The translations under genes and the position numbers were made by a program. From Mesostigma viride (taxonomy: Eukaryota; Streptophyta; Mesostigmatophyceae; Mesostigmatales; Mesostigmataceae), in the NCBI GenBank assembly GCA_009746045.1, contig RPFO01000084.1, positions 1,922,816 through 1,986,815 of the forward strand: DNA of 64,000 nt, read 5' to 3'. Positions 11,691 to 22,672 of the stretch are shown here, piece by piece. Within the stretch, counting starts at the first letter, position 1. The number at the start of each line of letters is the position of its first letter. Under the pieces are notes generated by a model. It was not told where the DNA came from. It did not search any database and saw nothing but the letters and a program-made list of their open reading frames with translations.

Positions 11691-14364
11691 GCTGTTGTTG
11701 TTGTTGTTGCTGGAGCTGCCCCCCTTGGAGGGAGACTGCCCCTTACCCTTGCCCTTGCCCCAGCCCCTGCCCTTGCCCTTGCCCTTGCCCTTGCCCTTGC
11801 CCTTGCCCTTAAACATTTGTCCCAGCAGGGACTTGACTTCTGCCATAGTGACAGGTCTCTTGCTCCTGTCTTCCCTCTCCCTATCCTCCTCCTCCCTCTC
11901 TTCCCCCCTGACCCTCTTTACAGAGGTGCCCATGGCCCCCTGGCTAAGGGGAGCCAAGGCCAGCTTGATATAATCCAATGCCTCCTTCATGTCCTCCCAG
12001 TACTTTGCCATTCCTGTGGCAAGCATAGCGTAGGTGTTTTTGTCAAGTTTGAGTTTCTCAAGGAAGAACGCAGCAAGAACTTGTGATCTAGCTGCTGGAC
12101 ATCAGGACGTGCTTTGATGGCTAGCTCATATTTCTTTGTCTCAGCCACATAGTCCACTGATGTGACCCTGTATTCCTCTACCCACCTGAATGCCCCATAT
12201 ATGTCCACAGATGAGGGGGTGGAGAGGAGGTCAGTTAGCTCCTTCATGAAAGCCTCCCAAACTGCCCTAGCCTGCGTGTCCTGCCACTTGGGATACCTAC
12301 GCTGGAAGACAAGAATGAGATTCTGAATCTGAGAAGAGGACTGATGGTAGAAATCCCCCTGCATGAGAGATCCAAACCAATTCTTGACATTCAGTTCCTC
12401 CCTAGCCAGCTGCAGAGAGAGAAGTGCATGATTCCCCTGCTCCCTAGTATACCCCTCAGGCAGCCCCCTGACATTAATCCTATCCACAGGACGGTTTTCA
12501 TTGTAAGTGGGCAACCTAGAGGGGGATGCAGGGGGAGAGGGAGAAGATGGTGTTGCTGCTGCAGCATTCACAGGAGAGACCTGCTGAGAGGGAAGTGCTA
12601 CTTGAGTGAGCTGAGCAGGATGGGCAAACATGGGCTGTGTAGGAGGGTTAGACAACATAGGGGTGGGCTGGGTGGGGGTGTGAGTGTGTGTCACTTCCCG
12701 CCTCCTGCTGCGGGCCTCCTCCCAATCATGGAAGGTGGGAGAGAGGGACACTTCATCGTCAGTAGGGTTAGTAAGATCATGATGCAACCAGGTAGGCAGA
12801 GTTAGCCACCTACCCGCCCCTCTCAGGATGGCGTTGTGCAGGAGCTCCAGCAAACGCACCAGACGCACCCTGCTGCCCTGCACCCTCCTCCCTGAGAGGA
12901 GAGCCTGCAGGGCAGGCAGCAGGTCGTCGCACACCCTACGTGTGCCCGCTTGGAGGTTGGGCAGGCCCAGGATGTGCGTGATGATTGCACACACCAGGCT
13001 GCCCGCCTCCGCGACGTGCATCTGCTGGCTCCTGTCGGCCAGCCCACGGAAGGAGGCTGTGGCTGTCTGTATGGCACGCCACACGGCCTCATCACCAGGG
13101 TGATGAAGTCGCGACCTTGCAGGTCGCCCTCCAGCAGTGCTGGTTGCTGCCCAGCTGCGGTGGGACCCTGGGCCCCTCCGGCCCTGCCAGGGACTTGTCC
13201 TTGTTGCGGCTAGAGGGGGCCTGCCCCCCAGAGCCGCTGGAGGTGCCCGTGACACCCTCCATGGGGGCTGCATCCCCCGCCAGCGCCGGAGGCGCCGGCG
13301 TCGCTGCCGGGGTCCCTGCGACCCCGGGCGCTTGTGTCGCCGCCGGGGTCCCTGCGACCCCGGTGGCCTCCTCAGCCACCTGGCCCCCCACGCTGGGCGG
13401 GGGAGCCTGCGGCTGAGGTTGGACCCTCTGACCTGCCAGAGGGTCCTGGGTGGCTTCACCACCCATGGGCGTGTTGGGGGCGTCTGCCGCCCCGCGCCCC
13501 GTCGCAGGCGGCATCGCAGCCGCCTCACGCCTATCCGGGCCCCAGCCAACTGGCGTGACTTGGGGCCACGGCCCCAACGGAGTCAGCGCGATCTCTGGTC
13601 TGGGACCACGCGCAGCGCCTCTCTCTGGCGCTGCCTGGACGCCCACTGATCAACAGTGCCGGGGTTGTGCCTCGGCCGATTGGCGAAACAGTACAGCCAA
13701 ACCGCCACCTGAACCAGTGGGATCTGCATCCTAAGACGCCCCTCGATCAGCGTGTGCACCCGATGAACCTCTATCGCGTGTATCTGCTCATCTGGAAGCA
13801 ACTGAAAACGTTGGTGCATGATCCGGCCGTTCACCGCAATGAACGCCGGGATGTCGTCCTCCCCAAGGGGGAGAAAATGGGGTGGGCGCCCGAACGCGAC
13901 CGGGGGCGGAACATGTTCCCCATACCGGTCAATGTCCATGGTGGCCATCTGTCGGCCCACGGAAAGGTTGCCAGACGTCGCAGGTGTCTGCGACGAAAGC
14001 TCAAGCGAAGGCCGAGGCCTCGCAGGCTGCACCTCGCCATCCTCCTCGGAGGAATCACTCCGCTCACGACCCCCGTCACCTGCGACGGGGAACGTCGTGC
14101 CCGGGGGACCTGCCCCCCAGGTGCCATGGCGGACGAACCGCCAGTGGCAAACGGCCGACCGCTCGCCATCCCCCGGGCGCCGGGCCCCACCTGCGGGCCC
14201 CGACGCCTGGGTTGGTCAGCGACCACCGTGCGGAAGGTGACGTTGGGCGTCACCCTCGCATCGGTGGTGGAGGGCGTGCCCTCCGGCGAAAGGCGGGGTG
14301 AGGTGCGCCTGGCAGGCGCCTTCCCCTTGTTGTTGTTGCCGTTGTTGCCGTTGTTGGAAGCCAT
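11330..14364 (-). pseudogene. Copia-1 gag
   Basis: Translation starts at the ATG at 14364 (MASNNGNNGNNNKGK), 46 bp inside the 5' LTR. The chain passes through several frames: N-terminal basic/Pro-rich part, a segment around 14032-13583, a Pro/Ala linker (13646-13092), a capsid-like helical region (about 13090-11987, NWFGSLMQGDF, YPKWQDTQ), then a Lys-Gly repeat, polyasparagine and two zinc knuckles (CTRCGMKYHLRPTC and CHKCHGPPHGDPKDC). The equivalent regions are present in copia-2 gag. Each frame change is a small indel, so this copy is unlikely to make intact Gag. Confidence 0.85.
11632..11710 (-). repeat. AAC trinucleotide repeat encoding polyasparagine
   Basis: The plus strand reads (GTT)n with one GCT interruption. 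On the coding minus strand it encodes about 25 Asn with a single Ser inside copia-1 Gag, next to a (Lys-Gly)n tract at about 11733-11815. Copia-2 has only an Arg/Gly stretch at this site, so the repeat expanded in the copia-1 lineage. Confidence 0.9.
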
Positions 14365-14397
14365 ATCTTTTTTTTTGCTTGTAAAAAAAATATCGAA

Positions 14398-14409
14398 CTT
14401 TTCAGTCCA
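14398..14409 (-). other. Copia-1 primer binding site
   Basis: Immediately after the 5' LTR end (..CCAACT) the minus strand reads TGGACTGAAAAG. TGG with no spacer is the expected start of a tRNA primer-binding site. Which tRNA is used cannot be told by eye. Confidence 0.5.
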
Positions 14410-14859
14410 AGTTGGATGGAGACTAGGGACGACGAACAACTGCGAAAGCTGAGAGCGAATGATGATTGTATTACAATAATACAATGAGAGAGCAATGAAA
14501 GCTGAGGGCTCAGAATGGAACTGGGCAAACTCGGGTGCTGTGGCACTCCCCAGTGCTACGCCTATATGCCTATGGCGGTGCTACCTGCAGCACACGACCA
14601 GTGGACAACTGTACACTGCAATGCCATGCGACCACGTCACTAGCATCGCTACACTCGGCCCGTCAGGCCCGGATAACCGGGTCTGGCGGGTCGAGCTAGA
14701 CCTAGGAACAGTCTGGCACTAACCGCACATCGGTCCACATGACACCTCAGTACCGTACACCCTGCCGTACTGTACTGAGGTGTCCCGCTCAGCCGCGGTA
14801 GGCAATACGCGGCGCGCAGGCCGGAAATCCGTGTGTCAGCCTAAGCATCTCATCTAACT
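14410..14859 (-). repeat. Copia-1 5' LTR
   Basis: This is the direct repeat of 6381-6834, 450 bp long, with the same termini and hairpin. It is followed by GAGCT (14860-14864), the second copy of the target duplication. Confidence 0.9.
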
Positions 14860-15840
14860 GAGCTGCCCCTCGCGGACGAGGCGGATGACGTCGGCGGCCA
14901 CCCGCTCGAAGTTGACCTCCCCCGACAGCCGGGCCGTGCGCGGGGGCGGCACGCCAAACAGCCCCTCCCAGTCCCCCTGCAGAAAGCGTCGGCAACGGGC
15001 AATAACCGCACCCTGGAGGCCGCGCACACCACGCCCGAGAGGGGTGAGGAGCAGGCGGGGGGTCACCATGTGCAGTTTAAAGCCCAGCGGGTCGTCCGGA
15101 GCGGCGTGCATGCGCCGGAGAGAAACGATTGCACATTGCGCGAAAAGGCTACGCGCGCGGTGGGGGAGGTCGGTCAGGGTAGACGTCGGGTTGATGGCGC
15201 ATGCATCCCAGGGAACCGTGTCAAGCCAACGCCAACTGGCCGAGTAGTCGGGCGGCGGGGGCTGGGAGCCGGTGGGAGCCGAGGCGGGAGGGGGGAGGGG
15301 GCCGGGACTGCTGGCCGGTTCAGGGGCCGTTGAGCAACACAGGCGCGCGCGTGCTGAGCGCGCCCGTGAATGGAGTACACCCGCTGGCAGTGAGCTTCCG
15401 GGCACCGGTAACAGCTCATGGCCTGCAGATCCGCCGCGCCGAGATCGGGGTGCACAGCGCGAAGGTGCTGGCAGAGGAGGTTACGGTTGTGGAACACACC
15501 CGCACACGGGGACCCCGTGGGAAGCAGCACGGCACACCGGTGAAGGCCGTCGGCGGGCGCTGAGTGGCGGGGAGCGGCGCCAGCAAAGGCAGGACGTGGG
15601 GCCTGCGGCGTCTCCCCAGCCGGGCCGGCAGGCGCGCGCACCACGACCCGACCAGCGCCCGGCAGGCCCGCCGGGGCCACGGAGGAGGCAGTGCCCACCG
15701 GGGAGACCCCCAGCGGAGGGGGATCGAGAACGCCGGCGCCCCTCCCAGGGGGACTCGCCAGCGCGCCCGCGACCACCCCAGGCCCCGGCAACGAGGCCGG
15801 GGGCGGCGGCCGAGGGGTCGGGGAGGCAGCTGGCCCCGGG
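14860..15840 (-). pseudogene. LINE-A middle segment: C2H2-like fingers and linker
   Basis: Read on the minus strand from the copia-2 junction, the protein is Pro/Ala-rich, then carries two Cys/His clusters: HRCAVLLP..CAGVF..CQHLRAVH and SCYRCPEAHCQRVYS..HARAC. These resemble the N-terminal C2H2 fingers of R2-type LINEs that bind target DNA. The later part (DYSASWRWLDTVPWDACAIN to VREGQLS) leads into the RT segment at 6375 in frame. One single-base deletion, in the G-rich tract near 15286-15302, separates the finger frame (15791-15174) from the linker frame (15405-14854). Both ends of the segment are LTR-element insertion points. Confidence 0.8.
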
Positions 15841-16248
15841 AGTTAGCTGAGATACCTCGAGGCTGACTTGTGGCCGGAGCCACACAGGGGAACATACAGT
15901 GTGACCGGAGTTATTCTGGCGGAGACAGAATAACGGTGCCGAGCGCCGGTTGTGGCGCGACGCACACACGTGTACGCAAGTTACGCAGCTAGCAACTAGT
16001 CTAGTGGACGTTGTGCGTAGTAACGTAGCTCCAGGTCTAGAAGCCTCTAGAACCTGGACACGTGGCGGACAAGTGAGCGTAGTCCAGTTGTCCTAGGGAT
16101 CTCGTGTGAGTGATGTGTCCACGACATATAATGTGTGCCCACATATGGAGTGAATAATGACAAGGAACGCCCGATCCCTGGCGTTGCTGCAGCCATCATT
16201 CTCACACTGAGTCCCCAACGTCTCCGACGTACATCTATATATCTAACT
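15841..16248 (+). repeat. Copia-2 5' LTR
   Basis: It begins AGTTAGCTGAG and ends TATATATCTAACT, so the termini are AGTTAG..CTAACT rather than TG..CA. Immediately after is TGGATTAGACATGG, a likely primer-binding site that overlaps the gag ATG at 16259. The LTR holds the hairpin TTATTCTG..CAGAATAA and a heat-shock-element-like motif. Confidence 0.92.
16035..16052 (+). promoter_or_regulatory. Heat-shock-element-like motif in copia-2 LTR
   Basis: Alternating units at 5-bp spacing read GTC-ta-GAA-gc-CTC-ta-GAA, close to the nTTCnnGAAn pattern bound by heat-shock factor, with two imperfect units. The same motif recurs in the 3' LTR at 23891-23908. Function is inferred from pattern only. Confidence 0.35.
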
Positions 16249-16258
16249 TGGATTAGAC

Positions 16259-18873
16259 ATGGCGCCGAAGAACTCGGATGCTAAGAACAACAATGTCCGC
16301 CCCACCCTTCAGCGGGGAGGGGCAGGAAACGGTCGGGGTCGGCCTCCCGCTAACCGGGAGCCCCCCATTACCACGAGACTGCCTTTCACGGCGTCTCAGA
16401 GGAGAATGTCTCCTCGCAGTTCCCCACCGCGGGAGCGTGACGAAAATGTCACCTACCGCTTGGTGGTGGCGGACAACCCTCGCCGGCAGCGTGAAGCTGT
16501 CGCTGCCGAGGAGTCTGCCCCCAGGGGAACCGGGGCACCGGGACTCGCAACGAGTCCGAGGTTGCCCCGCACCTCATGCCACCCGCCCCAGGGCGACAGG
16601 TGGAAGAGGATTCCTCCTCTATGGAGGAGGGGGAGGCTTCACCCTCTCCTAGGAGAGAGGTGACCTCCGGCCAGACGAGGTCATCGTCTGGCAACACCTC
16701 TGTCGGGAGGGCGCTGGCAGGCATGAGCCTCGGCGCGAACCCGACCCCTGCGTCCCAGGACGCAGGTGAGGTTTATGTTGACGGTTGGGGCCAGCTCCCC
16801 TTCAAGATCCCGGTGCGTAATGCACCAAATTTTTTGCCTTTCGACGGCTGGCGACTCCGCCAGCAGAGTACCCTCCCTGGCGGCTTCGTCCTGACCAAGT
16901 TCGCGGTTCAGGCGGTGGCGGCCGAGCTCCCGGAGGACGTCCATTGTCGTTTTTCGCATGTTCAGGTTGCGATTTTGATCCGGCTGTACTTCTTGGCCGT
17001 GAGACAAGGAGTAACGGCTCTCGACATGTATTCGGAGGCTCGCCAGGTGGCAGCGGCCACGGTGGTGGCCAAGCCACCTCGGCCGGCCGAGGAGATGCCA
17101 AGGATGCCACCTGTCGTGCCAGTCGGCTGGGGACCTGCGACGGCATCCCCTGGTTCGGCAGCGACATCGACTGCGTCGCAGCAGCTGGCTGCAACTGTGT
17201 CGCCCCCGGCGTCGGCGGCGACCTTGCCGGCCGCGGCATCCAAGACTGCAGCACCGGTGGGCGTCCCGTCTTCTCCAGTGGTGGCAGCGACAGCGACAGC
17301 GACAGCGACAGCAGCAGCGACAGCGACAGCGGCAGCGACCCCTAGGCGGGCGGAGGGCAAGCGCCAGCCGCCTCCCCACGACACACCCGCCGCTGAGTCG
17401 GCACCGTCGGCATCAGCCGACAACACCAACGCCATCACCACCCACCCCCCGCGAAGGCGGGTGCTTCGGCACCCCCATCGCAGTCCCAAGCCCCCGGCAG
17501 GGCCGGCAAGGGACCTGCCACGGCCCAGGCCGTGGCAAGGGATCATCCATCTCCCCCAGGGGAGGAGGATGTGGCCATGGAGACAGCTGAGGCACGCATC
17601 CCTGGGGATGACGTCGTCTCACTCCATGAGCCAACCCTCTGGCGCGCAGTCCAGCGCTGCGCCCAGGGTATCCAAGGGGTGGCCAGCGAGAGGCTGGACG
17701 ACAGGTTGGCTGAACACACCAGCCTGTTGTGTGCGATCATCTATCATTTGCTCGATCAACCCTCGATTGAGCCGATGACCAGGAGGATGTGCGAGGCACT
17801 CCTCCCCGCCCTGCAGACCTTGCTGCGAGGCAAGAAGGTCAGGGTGAATCTGGCCACGATGGTGGAGATGGTGCAGACGTTGCATCGGGTGTGCCTGCAG
17901 CAAGCAAGTATGTATCTCCCTTCTTGGTTGCGTGTACAGACAGGTAGCCAGCAGGGGGGGGACGTGCAGCAGACAAGTTCATCTAGCAGTGAGGATAGTG
18001 ATGTCTCTCTCACCCCTACCTTTGAGCAATGGGAGGCAGCTAGGGCACGCAAGAGGCAGGCACAGAGTCAGGGTGTGCAGGGGGCATGGACATGTCATCT
18101 TCACCAGCACATGTTGTGCAGGCACCTAACACCCCAGTGCAGCCAGCCACGCGTAGCAGGCCCTCACAGGTCTCCCCCAGCATCCCAACAACTGCCAATG
18201 CTGCTACATCCCCAGGCAGATCTTCTTCTCCCTCTCCCTCTTCACCCTCTCAGGATTGGCCAGTCTATAACGAGCATAGGCCAATTGACAGGATTATGGT
18301 GAGGGGGCTGCCAGAGGGGTATACTAGGCAGCAGGGTGCTCAGCTTCTTCTCTCTCTCAAGCTAGCTAGGGAGGAGCTGAATATCAAAAACTGGTTTGGG
18401 GCACTCATGCAGGGTGATTTCTTCCACCAATCCAATCCCTCCATCCAGCACTTGGTATCCATATATCAGCAAAGGTATCCCAGGTGGCAGGATACACAGG
18501 GTAGGGAGCCATGGGAGAATTTTCTGCGTGATCTGCATGACCTGCTGTCTGCTCCCACCACTGTTGACATGTACTCTGCGTTTAACTGGGTGAAAACCTA
18601 TAAGGTAGAAACTCAGAACTATGTAGCAGAGATCAAGAAGTGGGAACTTGCAGTGAAGGCCCACCCCGAGGTTAGCAATCTAGATCACAAGTGGCTTGTT
18701 CATTCCCTGCTCGAGAAGCTTAACCTTGATCGTAACACCTTTGCCATGATCACCACAGGCTTGGCCACAGGCAGGGCAAGGGGCAGGGGAAGGGGAAGGG
18801 TAGGTCATCCCCCCCAGGGGGGAACGCTAACAAGTCTTCTGGGGCTGGGTCCTCCACCCCCAAGAAGGATGTG
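16259..18873 (+). pseudogene. Copia-2 gag
   Basis: ATG at 16259 (MAPKNSDAKNNN) follows the LTR by ten bases. The chain runs through four frames: 16259-16663, 16576-17778, 17532-18302 and 18086-18874, then enters the pol frame just before the zinc knuckle. The second frame carries VRNAPNFLPFDGW and an Ala/Thr-rich tract. The fourth carries the best-conserved capsid-like region (NWFGALMQGDFFHQS, YPRWQDTQG, YVAEIKKWELAVKAHPE). Each change equals loss of one base, and two fall in clear runs (GGGGG near 18090, CCCCCCC/GGGGGG near 18810-18822). The copy is either decayed or carries sequencing indels. Confidence 0.8.
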
Positions 18874-21800
18874 AAATGTGTGCGTTGTGGGCGTCGTGGA
18901 CACAGCAAGGACAACTGCCACAAACACAAGGAGCACCTGGCGCACCTGGAGGTGCTCTGCCACAAGTGCCTGGGACCGCCTCACGGGGACCCCGCCAAGT
19001 GCACCAAGGAGCCGTGGCAGCCTCCTAAATGTAAGTCCTCACACCCTCACACGTGTCATGATGAGTCGTGTCCCCTACACCACCCAATATCCAGCTCCAC
19101 TGCCCAGGCAGGGACACAGGATGGGAGGATGTTGACAGGATGTCAAGTTAACTCTGTTACCTCTCACTCTCCACCTTCATGCTCAGCTGTCAAGGCTGTA
19201 AGCAAGGTTGGCAAAGTGTTGAAGTATTACACAGAAACCTCTGACAGTGAACCCAGGTTCACCTCCTTGATACCCAAGGTGTCCAGGGTCATGACCCAAG
19301 CTCTTAGTAACATCAGTTATGAGGAGCTGGCATTGCAACTGCACTTACTGTATGGTCATGAGACATGTGCAGAGGTGGTAGCAGCTGCATTGGGAGGTAC
19401 GGCACTCAGGAAGGCATGTCAGCTGATCAGAAAACACTGTCAGCACTGCCAAATGTATGCACCTAAACCACCCAAGTGGCATGTAGCTACACCACCTAAG
19501 TGCAAGGGCAGAGTGGTCGGGGATGTGTTCCATATTAAGGGACAGCCCTATCTGGCTTTAAAGGACGCATGGTCCAGGTACACAGCAATAGAACCTCTCC
19601 CTGGTATGGACAAGTCTCAGTTGCATAGAGCTATATTAATAGCACAAGCCAGGTACTACCCAGTAGAAGCACTGCTGTTAGATCAGCAATTTAGTTGCCT
19701 TGCTGGGGCAGAGGGCTGTGAAGCTATAGACCTGGCTGGGCTAGAAGATCATGAGAGACAAGGTATCATTGAGAGGGCAATTAGGTCTATCAAAACCTTG
19801 GTAGCCAAAGAAGGTGAGAACCTGTTAGCTGACAGTGGGTCATACGCTGATAGGGCACTGTGGGCTACTAAGATATGCCAGATACTCAATAGACGACCAC
19901 TCCTGCAGACACCCTATGGTATTATCACACCAGATGGGTTACAGGCTGGGATATACCCACCTGAGGTACTAGCTGTGTACAATGCACAGCGTGCCCACGC
20001 TGCCAGCAGATTGGCAGCCAAGGATGCCAAGCATCCACGCCCCTCCTTCAAGGAAGGGGACACAGTTCTCTTCTATAAGGAGTCAGGGCTAGGGAAGGTT
20101 GGGACATGGTTAGGCCCAGCCACTATCCTTAAGTTTTCCAGCACAGGCAAGACTGTGCATGTGAAACACAATGACACTGGGCATGTGCACAAGTGCTCAC
20201 CTCACAGGATTAAATTGTATTACACTCCACTGTCAGACGTGGCAGAGGAGGAAGAGCTGATGGTCGACAGCTCAGTACAGTTGCCTGGTATATCTGGAGT
20301 ACCCAGTGAGTGGTTGTTTGGAACACACACTGGTGAGTGTGATAGCCACAACACATGTGCACCCCAGGTCACCCTCAGTGAGCCTAGCCAGCCACAGCAG
20401 GTTAGACCACCTGTCAACGAGGGCACTAACCAAGAAGGTGGTCAGCAAGACAGCACACCTTCAGCGGTACCAGCTCAACCCATACCTACCGTGTCCAAAC
20501 ATGGGCTAGCAGAAGCGGTCCGCATACTGCAAGCAGCGCATAGAGCCAAAGCTCACACTGCTGCAGGGTCAGCCAAAGTGAGTAGGGCAGGTCACAGCGA
20601 CAACAATCCAGCTCTAGTCGCGGTTGACACCCAAGCTCAGGTTAGCATCATCAGTGCATTGGCTGTACCACACCTAGAGTTAGAGCCTTCCCCTTGGCAA
20701 CGGGTGGCTGATTTCTCTGGGCAGGCTAGCTTGACTGTTAAAGGTCAGGTTACCTTAAACATTCTTGGTATCCCCACACCTTTTCAGGTACTGGAAGGAT
20801 ACACAGGAAATGCTTTGTTGGGTGATCCATTTATTTCTTACCCAGGTGTCACCATCTCTTGTGATAGGCTTGAGGTACAGGGCCTGGGTGGGGTGTCACT
20901 TGATCATTTTCAGGTACCACTCCAGACTTTGGTTGACACACAGCCAGCCACTGTCAAATTTGTTGCACCAAAGTATGCACCTGGGCACGAGCCACGTGTG
21001 GCAGATTTGGTGCACAGTCAGAAACTGCACCCCAAAGCATTTGGATTGGGAAAGTATGATGTTGCAAAAATGTCTCCCCTCTCCTATGAGCAGATTGTCC
21101 AGGACTGTCAAACTCAGGAAGGTTTCACTAAGTGGGTTGAAGCTTTTAGAAAGGCTATGGATGAATGGGTGGTTCCAGATCCACGTAGTCCCACCCACAC
21201 ACCTCCAGTCACTCCCTTAGAGCGTAAGCCCAACGGGAGCAAGCACCTAAGACTTAAGTTCGTGTGCAAGCACAAGCAAGCAGCAGATGGCTCTGTCATT
21301 TTCCATGCTAGGCCTTGTGTGACTGAGTTTAAGGGATCCACTGATTTGACAGAGGCAGACCTGTATACACCTGGCATTCAGCAAACTTCTCTTAAAATTT
21401 TGCTGTCTGTTTTTCTAGGGCACATCAATCAAGGTGATGATTATGTGTGCAAAGCCACTGACATTAAACGTGCATTTCTGAAAGGCTCACCTGAAATAGC
21501 TGAGCAAGTTTGGCATGGGAAGGTGTATGTGGTCAACACACCTCAGGTGTGGTCTAAGGATATCCCACAACCATTTCTGAAAGCCAACATAGGAGTGGAA
21601 GGTCTGCAATCTGCTCCTAGAATTTTCAGAATGTCAGCTCAAGCTGTGTTTGAGAAGCTAGGTGCTCGGTATGATGACATAGACCCTTGCTTCTTTGTTG
21701 TCCCTCACCCTCATGGCATGATCATGTTTGTGTGGCATGGGGATGATCAGCTTATTGCTGGGCCTAGGCAGGCTGTGGATGATTTTATTGCCAACGTGTC

Positions 21801-22672
21801 TAAGTCTTTTGAGATTGGCAAGCAGCTAGAGCTGGGCACCATTGCTATTAAGTTCTGTGGCACAATGTTGCAGCTTCAGAAGCAAGCAGATCAGTGGGTC
21901 TGTGCAATGTACTCTCCATCAGATTACATGCACAGTTGTAAGGAGTGCTGCAGACTAAAATCAAACCTTGTGACTGTCCCACCATTAGGGGCAAGCTGGG
22001 GTGGTTGTGTTCTACTTGTGCACCACACTTGGCAGTAGTCAGCAGGGTTGATGATGCAGTTCTTATGCAGGTAGGCCACAAGGCTATCAACAAGCTCCTG
22101 CAGGCTGGTCCACCCCTTATCTTGCATTCCCTGGAACTCTTTAAGCCCATTCACATTCAGGCTATAATGGACAGTTCCATGGAATCACGGCAGATTACTC
22201 AACTGCAGGCTAGGGAGGCTGGCTTATTTTTTGTACAAAATGCTGACAACCCATGTCACTCATCTCATGGTATAGCAGGCTACATAGGCGTAAAGCTGTT
22301 AGTAGCAATGCTGCTGAGTGCAGGGCAGTTGTGTCAGCTGTGCTACATGCCAGGTATCTCAATCATGTCCTGGTTTGGTTACAGAAGCAAGCAGGCAGTC
22401 AGGCTGGGGTGGTGGCTCACTTGCACACCGACAGTCAATCTCTCCTCAGTTTCCTTGACAACCCTTATGCTGTGCATACTGATTTGGACTGGGTGATCCT
22501 GAAACAGGAGTGCACCTACTGGGAGTCTACCAATCATGTGCCGGACAAGGCCAACGCCGCGGATGCGTTGACCAAGGTGCCCCAGCTAGCACCTGAGCAG
22601 TACCAACTGCTCTATCACATGATGAACCCCTACGGCAAGCAGGCCAGCCTGCCCCCGCCGGTAGACACCTAG
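18871..22672 (+). pseudogene. Copia-2 pol: ZnF-INT-PR-RT-RH
   Basis: The 1055-codon frame (18871-22038) holds, by residue: zinc knuckles (C3-C16, C30-C44); integrase zinc site H158/H163/C190/C193; catalytic D218, D271 and E301; an SH3-like integrase C-terminus at about 393-450; the protease-like motif D586 (VAVDTQAQVSIIS) with ALLGDPF near 650; RT motif A D864 (ATDIKRAFLKG) and motif C 956-959 (WHGDDQLIAG). RNase H continues in shifted frames (21945-22496, 22253-22672) with IMDSSMESRQ, AECRAV, LHTDSQSL and NAADALTKV, ending at the stop at 22672. The shifts near 21945 and 22240 are single-base losses. The D271-E301 spacing (29 between) is shorter than the usual 35. Confidence 0.9.

Larger units (their letters stand above)
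6381..14859 (-). mobile_element. Copia-1, Ty1/copia-like LTR retrotransposon inserted in LINE-A
   Basis: Direct LTRs lie at 6381-6834 and 14410-14859, with a GAGCT target duplication at 6376-6380 and 14860-14864. Coding is on the minus strand, so the right LTR is the 5' LTR. The two LTRs differ at about ten positions plus a 4-bp indel, so this is older than copia-2. The domain order is gag, zinc knuckles, integrase, protease-like, RT, RNase H. Many frameshifts make it non-autonomous. Confidence 0.92.

Noticed and set aside
11390-11812. Plus-strand ORFs rich in Cys, Leu or Val runs (look like a signal peptide or Cys-rich toxin)
   Set aside because: They are antisense readings of the AAC repeat and Lys-Gly tract in copia-1 gag.
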